A DNA stretch of 64,000 nucleotides from Alphaproteobacteria bacterium (GCA_016124655.1 WGNI01000015.1:1-64000), one strand, 5' to 3'; shown: positions 7,742 through 16,840, counted from the stretch's first letter. The notes: generated from the sequence alone by a model not told the origin. Translations and numbers: made by a program.

Positions 7742-8513
7742 GCCGGGACCCTATGGCGCGCGGCCGATCAAGGGAAACCGCAGCGTTCTGGCGCACGCGG
7801 CCGATGTCATCTGGCCGCCGCGATCGCTGCTCACCGGCAGGGTGGTTGATCGGCCCGGCGTGATCGAGGCCGACGCCTGGACGCAGCTGTCATTCCTCAC
7901 AGAGCCCTTATGCAGCCGATGCGGCTTTCCGCTTCCGGAGCCGGCCGGCGACGACGCGGTGTGCGGGGCGTGCGCGGCGGACGCACCCGTCTATGACCGC
8001 GCCCGGGCGGCGCTTGCCTATAACGACGCGGCGCGAACGCTGGTGCTTGATCTCAAGCGCGGCGGCCGCCGGGATGGCTTGGCGCTCTATGCGGCCTGGA
8101 TGCATCAGGCGGCGGCGCGGGAGATCGAAGAGAGCGCCGTTTTGCTGCCCGCGCCCATGCATTGGAGCCGGCTTGCCGGGCGAGGGTTCAACCAGGCGGC
8201 GTGGCTGGCGCAGGCGCTGGCGCGCGCTAGCGGCAAGCCCTGGTCGCCGTTCCTGCTCATCCGCAAGAAGCGCCGGACGAGCCAAGCTGGCCTCACCGCC
8301 GATCAGCGGCGCAGGAATGTGGCCGGGGCGATGGGGGTGTCTGCGGCGGGCGCCAAGCGGATCGCGGGACGCGCGGTGCTCATCGTCGATGACGTGTTCA
8401 CGACCGGCGCCACGATCGAAGCCTGCGCCCGAGCGCTCAGAAAAGCCGGCGCGGCCCAGGTGCATGCTGTGACGCTGGCTCGCGTTGTCCGCCCGGTCGA
8501 CGCGCTTATATGA
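7740..8513 (+). CDS. ComF family phosphoribosyltransferase-like protein
   Basis: A 257-residue ComF protein. A four-cysteine zinc-finger-like segment (CSRCGFPLPEP, then CGAC) is followed by the family signature DRARAALAYNDAARTLVLDLK. A type I phosphoribosyltransferase signature VLIVDDVFTTGATIEAC lies near residue 218. ComF takes part in DNA uptake in naturally competent bacteria, but homologues are widespread in species without known competence. The ATG follows an AGAGG site and shares three bases with the start codon on the opposite strand. The frame continues upstream within the methyltransferase gene, probably by chance. Confidence 0.85.
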   Translation: MPGPYGARPIKGNRSVLAHAADVIWPPRSLLTGRVVDRPGVIEADAWTQLSFLTEPLCSRCGFPLPEPAGDDAVCGACAADAPVYDRARAALAYNDAARTLVLDLKRGGRRDGLALYAAWMHQAAAREIEESAVLLPAPMHWSRLAGRGFNQAAWLAQALARASGKPWSPFLLIRKKRRTSQAGLTADQRRRNVAGAMGVSAAGAKRIAGRAVLIVDDVFTTGATIEACARALRKAGAAQVHAVTLARVVRPVDALI

Positions 8514-8532
8514 TCAGCAGCCGGAGAGCTTG

Positions 8533-8793
8533 ATGGCCAAAGTGACGATCTACACCAAGTTCATGTGCCCCTATTGCAGCCGGGCGATGGCGCTGCTGCA
8601 GCGGAAGGGCGCGGAGATCAATGAAATCGAAGCCGGCTTCAATCGCGACCTGACCGCGGAGATGGCGGCGCGTTCCGGCGGCCGGCGGACCTATCCGCAG
8701 ATATTCATCGGCGACACGCATGTGGGCGGTTGCGACGACCTGATGGCGCTCGACGCTCGGGGCGGGCTTGATCCACTGCTGCAGGGCGCGTGA
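8533..8793 (+). CDS. grxC: Glutaredoxin 3
   Basis: An 86-residue dithiol glutaredoxin. The active site is Cys12-Pro-Tyr-Cys15 after the first strand KVTIYTKFM. The cis-proline segment RRTYPQIFIGDTHVGGCDDL binds glutathione. It reduces protein disulfides and mixed glutathione disulfides in the cytoplasm. A GGAGAG ribosome site precedes the ATG. The stop codon overlaps the ATG of the nitrilase-family gene (TGATG), and a DUF1178 gene follows; grxC-nitrilase-DUF1178 is a familiar alphaproteobacterial trio. Confidence 0.95.
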   Translation: MAKVTIYTKFMCPYCSRAMALLQRKGAEINEIEAGFNRDLTAEMAARSGGRRTYPQIFIGDTHVGGCDDLMALDARGGLDPLLQGA

Positions 8794-9623
8794 TGGCGAC
8801 CATGCTGCGCGTCGGCGTCGTGCAAATGCGCTCCGGCATCGAGCCGGCGGCGAACCGCGCTGCGGCGGCGCCGCTGATCCGCGAGGCCGCGAGCGGCGGC
8901 GCGCGCCTGATCGCGACACCTGAAAACACCATCCGCATGGACAAGAACCGCAAGCGTCTGTTCGCAGCGGTCGGCCCGGAAGAGGGCGATCCGGAATTGA
9001 AGGCCTGGGGGAAGCTGGCGGCGGAGCACGGCGTTTGGCTTCTGGTCGGCTCCGGAGCGATCCAGGCTGCGCCGGAGAAAATTTACAATCGCAGCTTTTT
9101 GTTTGCGCCGGATGGAAAGATCACGGCGCGCTATAACAAGATCAACATGTTTGATGTCGATCTCGAAGGCGGCGAATCCTACCGCGAGAGCGAAACGGTC
9201 GAGCCAGGCACGCGCGCAGTGCTGGCGGAAGGGCCGGGCGGCGTGAAACTTGGCCTGACGATCTGCTACGATCTTCGTTTCGCGCCGCTCTACGCCGCGC
9301 TTGCCCAAGCCGGCGCAGAGGTGATCGCCATTCCTTCCGCATTCACGGTGCCAACGGGCCGGGCCCATTGGGAAACGCTGATCCGCGCGCGCGCGATTGA
9401 AACCGGCGCCTATGTCATCGCGCCCGCACAGGGCGGTCAGCACGAAGACGGGCGCGCCACGTGGGGCCATTCGATGATTGTCGCGCCATGGGGCGAAATC
9501 ATTGCCGCGTTCGATCATGACGATCCAGGCGTTCTGATCGCCGATCTCAATCTTGCAAAGGTCGCGGAGGCGCGCGCGAAAGTGCCAGCCTGGCGCGGCG
9601 GCCGGGCGTTTACGACGCCATGA
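8793..9623 (+). CDS. Carbon-nitrogen hydrolase, Nit1-type amidase
   Basis: A 276-residue nitrilase-superfamily amidase. The catalytic triad is visible as Glu44 (TPENTIR), Lys116 (RYNKINMFDVDL) and Cys158 (LTICYDLRF). The RYNKINMFDVDL segment and the adjacent glutaredoxin favour the Nit1 branch, whose members hydrolyse deaminated glutathione as metabolite repair. A GTG one codon upstream is also possible. Its stop overlaps the next gene as ATGA, so the three genes are probably cotranscribed. Confidence 0.9.
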   Translation: MATMLRVGVVQMRSGIEPAANRAAAAPLIREAASGGARLIATPENTIRMDKNRKRLFAAVGPEEGDPELKAWGKLAAEHGVWLLVGSGAIQAAPEKIYNRSFLFAPDGKITARYNKINMFDVDLEGGESYRESETVEPGTRAVLAEGPGGVKLGLTICYDLRFAPLYAALAQAGAEVIAIPSAFTVPTGRAHWETLIRARAIETGAYVIAPAQGGQHEDGRATWGHSMIVAPWGEIIAAFDHDDPGVLIADLNLAKVAEARAKVPAWRGGRAFTTP

Positions 9624-10045
9624 TCCATTATTCCTTGCGGTGCGATCAGGGCGATGAGTTCGAGGCGTGGTTTGGTTCGATTGCGGATTACGACAAGCAA
9701 TCGGAACAGGGCCTGATCTCGTGCCCGCATTGCGGCTCTGCACGGGTTGAAAAGGCGCCGATGGCGCCGATGGTGCTGCGCCGGGATCGCGATGCGAAGC
9801 CCGATCCGCGCGCCGTCGCCATGGCGATGGCGGCGCAGGTGAAGCAACACATCCAAGAGAAGTTTGACTATGTCGGCGATGGATTCGCCGACGAAGCGCG
9901 CAAGATCCATCACGGGGAATCGGAAGAACGGCCGATTTGGGGCGAAGCGACGCCGGAACAGGCCGAGGCCTTGGCTGAAGAAGGCGTCGGGGTGTCGCCG
10001 TTGCCGTCCGAGCTTGCGCCCACGCCGCCACGGAAACTCAACTGA
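9620..10045 (+). CDS. DUF1178 family protein
   Basis: A 141-residue small protein of the DUF1178 family. The opening IHYSLRCDQGDEFEAWFGS with the zinc-ribbon-like CPHCGS near residue 35 defines the family, though only one CxxC is obvious. A middle helix (MAAQVKQHIQEKFDYVGD) and the segment GFADEARKIHHGE are also typical. Function is unknown. It overlaps the upstream amidase gene by four bases (ATGA). The association with grxC and a Nit1-like amidase hints at glutathione-related housekeeping, which is inference. Confidence 0.9.
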   Translation: MIHYSLRCDQGDEFEAWFGSIADYDKQSEQGLISCPHCGSARVEKAPMAPMVLRRDRDAKPDPRAVAMAMAAQVKQHIQEKFDYVGDGFADEARKIHHGESEERPIWGEATPEQAEALAEEGVGVSPLPSELAPTPPRKLN

Positions 10046-10053
10046 GCGGCGTC

Positions 10054-10836
10054 TTGCTGAAAGCGGTGCTCGCGGGCGCATGGTTCGCGGCGATCAGCGC
10101 CTGGGAGCGGCTATCGCCATCGGCTGCACGGCCCTTGGGATCTGACTTCAAGCGATGGACGCGCAATGGCGGGCTTTGGCTTGCGAATTCGGCGCTCAGC
10201 CCGCTGATCACTCTGCCGATCGCTGCATGGGCTGCGCAGGCGGATATGTGGACGCGGCCCAACGCGGCGAATGGCTGGATCGGGCTGGGGGCCGATCTTC
10301 TGATCCTCGATCTGTGGGCTTACGTTTGGCACCGGCTTAATCACGCATGGCCGCTGTTGTGGCGTTTTCACCAGGTGCATCATCGTGACGAATTTCTCGA
10401 CGCCACCAGCGCGGTTCGGTTTCATCCCGGCGAAGTGCTGATTTCTGCTGTTGCGCGCGCGCCGATCATCATTCTGACGGACATTTCGTTCATATCGGTG
10501 CTGGCGTTTGAAACGCTCGTGTTGCTGGCCGCTGTATTTCACCATTCCAATGCGCGGCTGCCGCCCCGGATTGAAACGGCGCTGTGCATTTTCGTTGTCA
10601 CGCCATCGCATCACTGGGTTCACCACCATGCACAGCGCGCCGACACGGACTCCAATTACGGCACGGTGTTGACGATGTGGGACCGACTGTTCGGCAGTCT
10701 CAGCGCCACGCGCCGTTCTCCCGACATGACGATTGGCGTGGAAGGGCAACGCGACGCGCCGTTGCTCGCGCTCGCCGCGCTGCCTTTCCGCGCAGGTTCA
10801 GATCAGCCTGCGCGCAACACGCGCGCGGCGACATAA
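10054..10836 (+). CDS. Sterol desaturase/fatty acid hydroxylase family membrane protein
   Basis: A 260-residue integral membrane di-iron enzyme. The histidine clusters of the superfamily are present: HRLNH, HQVHH, HHSN and HHWVHHH, with the marker LWRFHQVHHRDEFLDATS. The substrate may be a fatty acid, carotenoid or hopanoid-type lipid; sequence does not decide. No ATG is available near the N-terminus: the frame used begins at TTG, and a GTG five codons on is an alternative. Its 3' end overlaps the convergent lipoprotein gene by 34 bases, which is unusual. Confidence 0.85.
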   Translation: MLKAVLAGAWFAAISAWERLSPSAARPLGSDFKRWTRNGGLWLANSALSPLITLPIAAWAAQADMWTRPNAANGWIGLGADLLILDLWAYVWHRLNHAWPLLWRFHQVHHRDEFLDATSAVRFHPGEVLISAVARAPIIILTDISFISVLAFETLVLLAAVFHHSNARLPPRIETALCIFVVTPSHHWVHHHAQRADTDSNYGTVLTMWDRLFGSLSATRRSPDMTIGVEGQRDAPLLALAALPFRAGSDQPARNTRAAT

Positions 10837-11339
10837 CAAGGCGCAATGGTGCACGTCTTCAAAATGATGCGCACATCGTGCGGCCCCGCTGTGGCGGGCG
10901 TGATGTTCACCAGCGGATAATCGTCTTCCATGACGTCGCTGCCGAGTTCTGCGCCGGAGGCGTCGAACAGGCGCAGATCGACATTGTCGCATTCATTGTC
11001 GCACGCGCCGATGATCCGGTACGACACGCCGCGCTCCAGGTTCACACGCCAAGTGTGCTCCTCCAGAGGCTGAAGCGGCACGATTTCGTCGCTCAAGCCG
11101 GGCGTGGGCTGAAACCCTTGCGCCAAATTCGACGCGTACTCATCGAGATACTGACGCAGAACGCCTTCAAGCTCGGCGCGTTGTTCGGCATTGAGCGTGT
11201 CCTGCCGCGTCGTGACGCGCGCCATGAGACGTTCGGAAGAGGTTGCGCTTTCAGCGGCGTCGCCGGTCTTGGCCGCTTCTTCGGCGCCGCACGCTGCGAT
11301 CATGAGCGCTGCGGCCGCAGCGCATAGAGTTCGAATCAT
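10803..11339 (-). CDS. Predicted lipoprotein of unknown function
   Basis: A 178-residue secreted lipoprotein. The signal peptide MIRTLCAAAAALMIAACG ends in a lipobox with the lipidated cysteine at residue 17. The mature part starts with a low-complexity stretch, then a helix-rich segment (QRAELEGVLRQYLDEYASN) and a beta-rich C-terminal half with four cysteines in two pairs (CDNEC, CTIAPC). I do not recognise the family; the C-terminal half recalls beta-sandwich pre-peptidase-like modules. A GGGGAGGA site precedes the ATG. It overlaps the convergent desaturase-like gene by 34 bases. Confidence 0.75.
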   Translation of the reverse strand: MIRTLCAAAAALMIAACGAEEAAKTGDAAESATSSERLMARVTTRQDTLNAEQRAELEGVLRQYLDEYASNLAQGFQPTPGLSDEIVPLQPLEEHTWRVNLERGVSYRIIGACDNECDNVDLRLFDASGAELGSDVMEDDYPLVNITPATAGPHDVRIILKTCTIAPCYVAARVLRAG

Positions 11340-11420
11340 TGGCTTGTCCTCCCCGCTGTGTCCTGGTTGTGCGTTTGCCTAGGGGAAGGGACGGCGCCTG
11401 TCCACGACTTGAGCGTGCGA

Positions 11421-12128
11421 TCAGCGTTTCGCGCCGGCCATCATGTAGTTCATCGAGACATCGCCGCTGCGTCGCCAATCGCGGCTGAGCAGATCAAAGC
11501 TCAACCCAACCGGCGCGGACCAATCCAGCTCCGGCGTCGCCGCGCGGATTTCATCCGGCGTCACCAATTTTTCAAAGTCGTGCGCGCCCTCCGGCGCCCA
11601 TTTCAGAATCCGTTCCGCGGCGAACAAGGCCAGCGATCGCGCCTGCGGCGTGCGATTGATCGTGGACACGACCAGGCGGCCTCCAGGGCGCACGCACCGT
11701 GCGCACATCGCGAGAAAAACCCTTGGGTCGGCGACGTGCTCGACGATTTCCAGCGCCGTAACCAGATCGAAGATTTCGCCGGTTTGCGCCACGTCCTCGA
11801 TGAGCGCTTCGCGAAATCGTGCGTCCACGCCCTGCAGCGCGGCCTGCGCGCGCGCCGCCGCGATGGCCTCGGGCGCCGCGTCGACGCCCAGAACGTCCGC
11901 GCCCATCCGCGCCAGCGGGATCGTGGCCAGTCCGCCGCCGCAGCCCACGTCGAGCGCGCTCAGCCCCGCCAAGGGCCGAAGCCCGGCGCCGCGTCCCGAA
12001 ACCTCTCGGACGTAGGCGAGCCGCGCGGGGCTCATCTTGTGCAGCGCCGCGAACGGCCCCGCCGGGTCCCACCAATGCGCGGCGAGGCGCGCGAACTTCT
12101 CGATTTCCGCAGGATCCGCTGAAGCCAT
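11421..12128 (-). CDS. ubiG: Ubiquinone biosynthesis O-methyltransferase
   Basis: A 235-residue SAM-dependent enzyme for both O-methylations in ubiquinone synthesis. The N-terminal family signature FARLAAHWWDPAGPFAALH is followed by SAM motif I ALDVGCGGGLATIPLA, the conserved EIVEHVADPRVFL, and the membrane-associating insertion AERILKWAPEGAHDFEK. The start chosen (MASADPAE) lies nine codons inside the longest frame and fits family length. With coq7 it gives two ubiquinone genes in the window. It is divergent from the AGCS symporter gene with a 145-base gap. Confidence 0.95.
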   Translation of the reverse strand: MASADPAEIEKFARLAAHWWDPAGPFAALHKMSPARLAYVREVSGRGAGLRPLAGLSALDVGCGGGLATIPLARMGADVLGVDAAPEAIAAARAQAALQGVDARFREALIEDVAQTGEIFDLVTALEIVEHVADPRVFLAMCARCVRPGGRLVVSTINRTPQARSLALFAAERILKWAPEGAHDFEKLVTPDEIRAATPELDWSAPVGLSFDLLSRDWRRSGDVSMNYMMAGAKR

Positions 12129-12273
12129 GGACGGGTTGTAGCGCCGTTGCCGCAAAAACCGAACTCACGACGCCTCTTCGCATCCTGGCGACCGCGCCGA
12201 TTTGGCGGATTGGCGCGGTGCGGCTAAGCCCAAGGTCACACACGCCGGGGACGGCGCAGCGCGGAGCGGGGCC

Positions 12274-13755
12274 ATGGCGGCGAGTGCGGGTGGGGTCGAG
12301 GCGTTCTACGACCAGGTCACCAATGTCAGCGACTTCATTTGGGGCGGAACCTGGAACGGCGCCCAGGTTCTGCCCTTCGCGCCCATGGTGATCGTGCTCC
12401 TGGGCATCGGCCTCTACTTGATGATTGGGCTTCGGTTTTATCCCATTCTGAATTTGGGCTCGGCATTTGCCGGCCTGTTCAAGCGCGAGGGCGAGGAGCA
12501 GCGGACCGGCGAAATCTCGCCGTTCGCGGCGCTCTCCACGGCGCTCTCGGGGCAGATCGGCACAGGCAATCTCGCGGGCGTGGCGACGGCGATCACGCTG
12601 GGCGGGCCGGGCGCTTTGTTCTGGATGTGGATCACCGCCATCCTCGGCATGGCGCTGGCGTTTGCCGAGGGGGCGCTGGCGATCCGCTATCGGGAGAAGC
12701 GGCCGGACGGGCATTATCAGGGCGGACCGATGTATTACATCCGTCATGGTCTGGGACCGCGCTGGCGCTGGCTGGCGACGCTGTTCTGCATCGGCACGCT
12801 GCTGTCCTCGATCGCGACGGGCAACATGATTCAGGCCAACTCGCTGGCGGATTCGGTGTCGGGGCTGTTTGGCGTTGAAGAATGGATCGCCGGCGTAATC
12901 GCGGCGGGCGCGGTGTTCGCGGTGATTATCGGCGGGATCAAATCCATCGGCGCGGCGGCGGAGAAAATCGTGCCGACGATGGCAATCCTTTATCTCATCA
13001 TGGCGATCGCAGCGCTTGCGCTGAACGTGTCGGCCGTGCCGCAAGCATTCGTGTCCATTTTCGAAAGCGCGTTAACCGGTCACGCCGCGGCCGGCGGCTT
13101 TCTTGGCGCCGGGTTCATGCTGGCGATCCGGGCCGGCGTGGCGCGCGGTCTGTTCTCCAACGAGGCGGGACAGGGCTCCACGCCGATGGCGCACGCTGTG
13201 GCGCAAACGCAAAATCCCGCGCGTCAGGGCCGTTTCGCGATGATGGGCACGTTCATCGATACGATCGTGGTGTGCACAGCCACCGGCCTTGTGATCCTGT
13301 GCGTGCAAGGCGCATTTCCGCACACCGACGCCGCGACCGGCGTCACCGGCGTTCACCCCGTCGCCTGGCAATCGGATTTGCGCGGCTTCGACATGACGTC
13401 GGCTGCGTTCGGCGCGGCCTTTCCCACGATCCTGTTCGCCAATGTCAGCCTGGGCGCGCTGGTCGCGTCGATCGCGCTGATTTTGTTCGTGTTCACCACG
13501 TTGATCACGTGGAGCTATTATGGCGAGCGCGCGACGACCTATCTGTTCGGGCAGCAGTTCGCCACGCCGTTCCGCATCCTGTGGGTCGTGATGATCGTGG
13601 TCGGCTCAGTGCAGCAGGTCGAGTTCGTCTGGCGGCTCGGGGACATATCCAACGCGCTGATGGCGTTCCCGAACCTGATCGCGCTGGCGTTGCTCTCCAC
13701 CGTGGTGTTCGCGCTCGCCAAGGGCGAGCGGACCGCAGGAAAGGATTTCGATTAG
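12274..13755 (+). CDS. Alanine/glycine:cation symporter (AGCS)
   Basis: A 493-residue inner-membrane transporter of the AGCS family, which takes up alanine or glycine with sodium or proton. Visible marks are FAALSTALSGQIGTGNLAG, the repeated helix-breaking glycines of TM1-3, GGPMYYIRHGL, and RGLFSNEAGQGSTPMAHA. About ten or eleven hydrophobic segments can be counted. Length is normal. The ATG (MAASAGGVEAF) follows a GGAG site; the frame opens further upstream from a TTG that lacks one. No glycine riboswitch is recognisable in the leader. Confidence 0.92.
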   Translation: MAASAGGVEAFYDQVTNVSDFIWGGTWNGAQVLPFAPMVIVLLGIGLYLMIGLRFYPILNLGSAFAGLFKREGEEQRTGEISPFAALSTALSGQIGTGNLAGVATAITLGGPGALFWMWITAILGMALAFAEGALAIRYREKRPDGHYQGGPMYYIRHGLGPRWRWLATLFCIGTLLSSIATGNMIQANSLADSVSGLFGVEEWIAGVIAAGAVFAVIIGGIKSIGAAAEKIVPTMAILYLIMAIAALALNVSAVPQAFVSIFESALTGHAAAGGFLGAGFMLAIRAGVARGLFSNEAGQGSTPMAHAVAQTQNPARQGRFAMMGTFIDTIVVCTATGLVILCVQGAFPHTDAATGVTGVHPVAWQSDLRGFDMTSAAFGAAFPTILFANVSLGALVASIALILFVFTTLITWSYYGERATTYLFGQQFATPFRILWVVMIVVGSVQQVEFVWRLGDISNALMAFPNLIALALLSTVVFALAKGERTAGKDFD

Positions 13756-13827
13756 CCGCAGCCCTGCCGCCTTGAATGCCGCAAGGTCAATTTCTGCATA
13801 TACACAACGATCAGCGAGGAGACAGAT

Positions 13828-15069
13828 ATGCCGGAAGCCTACATCATCGACGCCTGCCGGACACCGCGTGGCATCGGCAAAGTCGGCAAGGGCGCGCTCG
13901 CCGATCAACATCCGCAGCTTCTGGGCGCAACCGTGCTCCGGGCGCTGAAAGAGCGCAACGACCTGAAGACCAATGAAGTCGACGACATCATCTGGGGCAC
14001 CTCGACCCAGCGCGGCAAGCAAGGCTTCGACCTTGGCCGCATGTCGGCGCTCTATGCGGGATACGACATCAAGGCCTCCGGCGTGACGCTGGACCGCTTC
14101 TGCGGCTCGGGCATCACGACGGTGAATTTCGCGGCCGCCTCGATCATGTCGGGGATGGAGGATCTGGTGATCGCCGGCGGCTGCGAGATGATGTCGTATA
14201 CGGCGTCGCTCGCTGATCCGAACGCAGCGCCGACCTTGATGGACGCGGGCAATCCGGGTCTGCGCGCGATCCATCCGCAGAGCCATCAGGGCGTGTGCGG
14301 CGATGCGATCGCGACGCTGGAGGGCATTCCGCGCCAGGCGCTGGACGAACTCGCCTTGGTCAGCCAGCAGCGGGCCGATGCGGCGATCAAGGCCGGACAT
14401 TTCAAGAAGAGCGTGGTGCCGGTCTATCGCGAAGACGGCTCGGTCGCGCTCGACCATGAAGAGTTTCCGCGTCCCCAGACGACGATGGAGGGCCTCACGG
14501 CGCTGAAGCCGTCCTTCGCCGCGATGGCGGGCTTTCCGCTTGACGAGAAGGGCACGACCTTCGCGGGACTGATCCAGCAAAAGTACAAGGACCTCGAGAT
14601 CGTGCACGTGCACCATGCCGGCAATTCGTCGGGTGTGGTGGACGGTTCGGGTGCGGTGCTTTTGGCGTCCGAGCGCTATGCGAAGAAGAACGGCTTGAAG
14701 CCGCGCGCGCGCATCGTCGCGATGGCGAATGTCGGCGATTGCCCGACGCTGATGCTCAATGCGCCGGTGCCGGCGGCGAAGAAGGTGCTCGACAAGGCCG
14801 GCCTGAAGAAAGAGGACATCGACCTTTGGGAGATCAATGAAGCGTTCGCCGTCGTGGCGGAGAAGTTCATCCGCGACCTCGATCTCGACCGCGAGAAGGT
14901 CAATGTGAATGGCGGCGCGATGGCTCTGGGCCATCCGATCGGGGCGACGGGCTCGATCCTGATCGGCACGATCCTGGATGAACTGGAGCGGCGCGATCTC
15001 AAGCGCGGCCTGGTGACGATGTGCGCCGCCGGCGGCATGGCGCCGGCGATCATTATTGAACGCGTGTGA
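13828..15069 (+). CDS. Acetyl-CoA C-acyltransferase (thiolase)
   Basis: A 413-residue thiolase. The nucleophile is Cys92 in LDRFCGSGITTVN; the acid/base residues are His369 in ALGHPIGATG and Cys399 in TMCAAGGMAPA. The segment NVNGGAMALGHP is the thiolase signature. Whether it condenses acetyl-CoA or cleaves 3-ketoacyl-CoA in beta-oxidation cannot be settled here. The gene is single, with a GGAGGAGACAGAT leader, and is followed by a strong hairpin. Confidence 0.93.
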   Translation: MPEAYIIDACRTPRGIGKVGKGALADQHPQLLGATVLRALKERNDLKTNEVDDIIWGTSTQRGKQGFDLGRMSALYAGYDIKASGVTLDRFCGSGITTVNFAAASIMSGMEDLVIAGGCEMMSYTASLADPNAAPTLMDAGNPGLRAIHPQSHQGVCGDAIATLEGIPRQALDELALVSQQRADAAIKAGHFKKSVVPVYREDGSVALDHEEFPRPQTTMEGLTALKPSFAAMAGFPLDEKGTTFAGLIQQKYKDLEIVHVHHAGNSSGVVDGSGAVLLASERYAKKNGLKPRARIVAMANVGDCPTLMLNAPVPAAKKVLDKAGLKKEDIDLWEINEAFAVVAEKFIRDLDLDREKVNVNGGAMALGHPIGATGSILIGTILDELERRDLKRGLVTMCAAGGMAPAIIIERV

Positions 15070-15076
15070 TGGTTTG

Positions 15077-15101
15077 CGCGGGCGTTCCGGCGCCCGCGTT
15101 T
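15077..15101 (+). terminator. Hairpin terminator after thiolase gene
   Basis: The arms CGCGGGCG and CGCCCGCG form an 8-bp perfect stem around the loop TTCCGG, followed by TTT, seven bases past the thiolase stop. The U-tract is short. The hairpin sits between convergent genes and reaches the stop of the DUF427 gene. Confidence 0.6.
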
Positions 15102-15438
15102 AACCGACCTCGATCTCCACGTGTGCGGGATCGAACGCAAAACAATCCGCGATGGCCGCGCAATCCGCGATCGGCGTCAGATAGGCCCAGACGGCGTTTT
15201 CCGCCGCATGGCCGTTGGCGTGCACCGACCAATAGGAAGCGCGCCCCTTGAAGGGGCAGACCGATTTGTGCGCAGTCGGCGTAAGGTATTGAACGCGCAC
15301 GTCTTCCGGCGGGAAATAGTAGCGCGTGGGGTAGCCGGCTTCGTCGAGCCACAGGGCACGCGTGGAATCTGCGATCTCCAGGCCAGAAAACCTGACGCGC
15401 ACGCGCCGGGCGTCGCGCTGGATCTGGATGCGGCTCAT
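15100..15438 (-). CDS. DUF427 domain-containing protein
   Basis: A 112-residue protein of the DUF427 family. The marks are LWLDEAGYPTRYYFPPEDV, the conserved HKSVCPFKGRASYW with its cysteine, and NAVWAYLTP. The family folds as a small beta-barrel; its function is unknown. The start (MSRIQIQ) has a GGAGG site 6 bases ahead, so the 24-codon upstream extension of the frame is rejected. It is convergent with the thiolase gene. Confidence 0.92.
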   Translation of the reverse strand: MSRIQIQRDARRVRVRFSGLEIADSTRALWLDEAGYPTRYYFPPEDVRVQYLTPTAHKSVCPFKGRASYWSVHANGHAAENAVWAYLTPIADCAAIADCFAFDPAHVEIEVG

Positions 15439-15569
15439 GCGCAGCCTCCGTGCGGGAAGTATGGTTTCCCGCAGCGCGATCACATTGCCCAGATGACGGC
15501 TTGACGACAATCCGCTAAACGGCCCGCTTCGCGGAAATCGCTGCGCGGGAGGGCGGCCGGCAGGCGCGC

Positions 15570-16835
15570 ATGGCGAGAGTTGTTTTGAAGTTCGGCGGGA
15601 CGTCCGTCGGCGACGTCGAGCGCATCCAGCGCGTCGCGCGCATCGTCGCGCATGCGCGAAACGGGGGCCAACCCTTGGCGGTCGTCGTCTCGGCCATGGC
15701 GGGGGAAACGGACCGGCTGGTCAAGCTCGCGCGCGCGGCAGGCGGAGAAACGCCGAACAGCGCGCCCGCGGGCGGGCCCGGCTTTGACGACGAGTACGAC
15801 GTCATCGTGTCATCCGGCGAGCAGGTGACGACGGGGCTTCTGGCGCTGGCGCTGCGGCAATTGGGCATTCCGGCGCGGTCCTGGCAGAATTGGCAGATTC
15901 CGATCCGGTCCAACGCCGATCACGCCAAAGCGCGGATCGACAGCATCGACGATGGTCGCCTGGGCGCAGCAATCGATGCCGGCGAAGTCGCGATCATCCC
16001 CGGGTTTCAGGCGGTCACGCACGAAGACCGGATCACCACGCTGGGACGCGGCGGGTCCGACACGTCGGCGGTTGCGGTCGCTGCGGCGCTGAACGCGGAA
16101 CGGTGCGACATCTACACCGATGTCGACGGCGTCTACACGACCGATCCGCGCATCACGCAGAAGGCGCAGCGCCTGGCGCGGATTTCCTATGAAGAAATGC
16201 TGGAAATGGCTTCGCTCGGCGCGAAGGTCTTGCAGACCCGCTCGGTCGAACTCGCGATGGCCAAGCGCGTGCGCGTGCGCGTGCTCTCCAGCTTTGTGGA
16301 GCCGGGCGAACCCAATCCCGGCACGATCGTTTGCGACGAGGAAGAGATCGTGGAGAAGCAAGTCGTTTCCGGCGTCGCCTATAGCCGCGACGAAGCCAAA
16401 GTCTCGCTGTTGGGCGTCGAGGATCATCCCGGCGTCGCTGCGGAAATCTTTGGGCGGTTGGCGGATGCGAACGTCAATGTCGACATGATCGTGCAAAGCC
16501 AGGCGCGCCATGAAGGGCGGCAGAACATCGTCTTCACGTGTCCGGAGCGCGAAGCGCAGCGCGCCGCGGATGCGCTTGCGGCCGTGCGCGAGAAGATCGG
16601 CTATGAAGACATCCTGATCCGCCGCGATGTCGCGAAGGTTTCCGTGATCGGCATTGGCATGCGCAGCCAGGTCGGCGTGGCGCGAACCATGTTTCAAGCA
16701 CTGTCGCAGCGCAACATCAACATCGAAGCGATCGCGACGTCGGAAATCAAAATCTCGGTGCTGATCGATTCCGCGTACACCGAACTTGCCGTGCGCGCGC
16801 TGCACACCGCCTATGGGCTGGACGCCGTCGGCTGA
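15570..16835 (+). CDS. lysC: Aspartate kinase
   Basis: A 421-residue enzyme phosphorylating aspartate for lysine, threonine, methionine and diaminopimelate synthesis. The kinase domain begins VLKFGGTSVGDVERI and contains TTLGRGGSDTSAVAVAAAL and DIYTDVDGVYTTDPRI. Two ACT domains follow: VSLLGVEDHPGVAAEIFG and VSVIGIGMRSQVGVARTMF, which would bind lysine or threonine as feedback inhibitors. Its place upstream of ptsP and opposite a nearby ubiG is a common alphaproteobacterial arrangement. No leader peptide or riboswitch is seen. Confidence 0.95.
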   Translation: MARVVLKFGGTSVGDVERIQRVARIVAHARNGGQPLAVVVSAMAGETDRLVKLARAAGGETPNSAPAGGPGFDDEYDVIVSSGEQVTTGLLALALRQLGIPARSWQNWQIPIRSNADHAKARIDSIDDGRLGAAIDAGEVAIIPGFQAVTHEDRITTLGRGGSDTSAVAVAAALNAERCDIYTDVDGVYTTDPRITQKAQRLARISYEEMLEMASLGAKVLQTRSVELAMAKRVRVRVLSSFVEPGEPNPGTIVCDEEEIVEKQVVSGVAYSRDEAKVSLLGVEDHPGVAAEIFGRLADANVNVDMIVQSQARHEGRQNIVFTCPEREAQRAADALAAVREKIGYEDILIRRDVAKVSVIGIGMRSQVGVARTMFQALSQRNINIEAIATSEIKISVLIDSAYTELAVRALHTAYGLDAVG

Positions 16836-16840
16836 TCGTT

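Noticed and set aside
12129-12273. Glycine riboswitch before the AGCS symporter gene
   Set aside because: The leader lacks the conserved glycine-aptamer core and is only 145 bases, shared with the ubiG promoter region.
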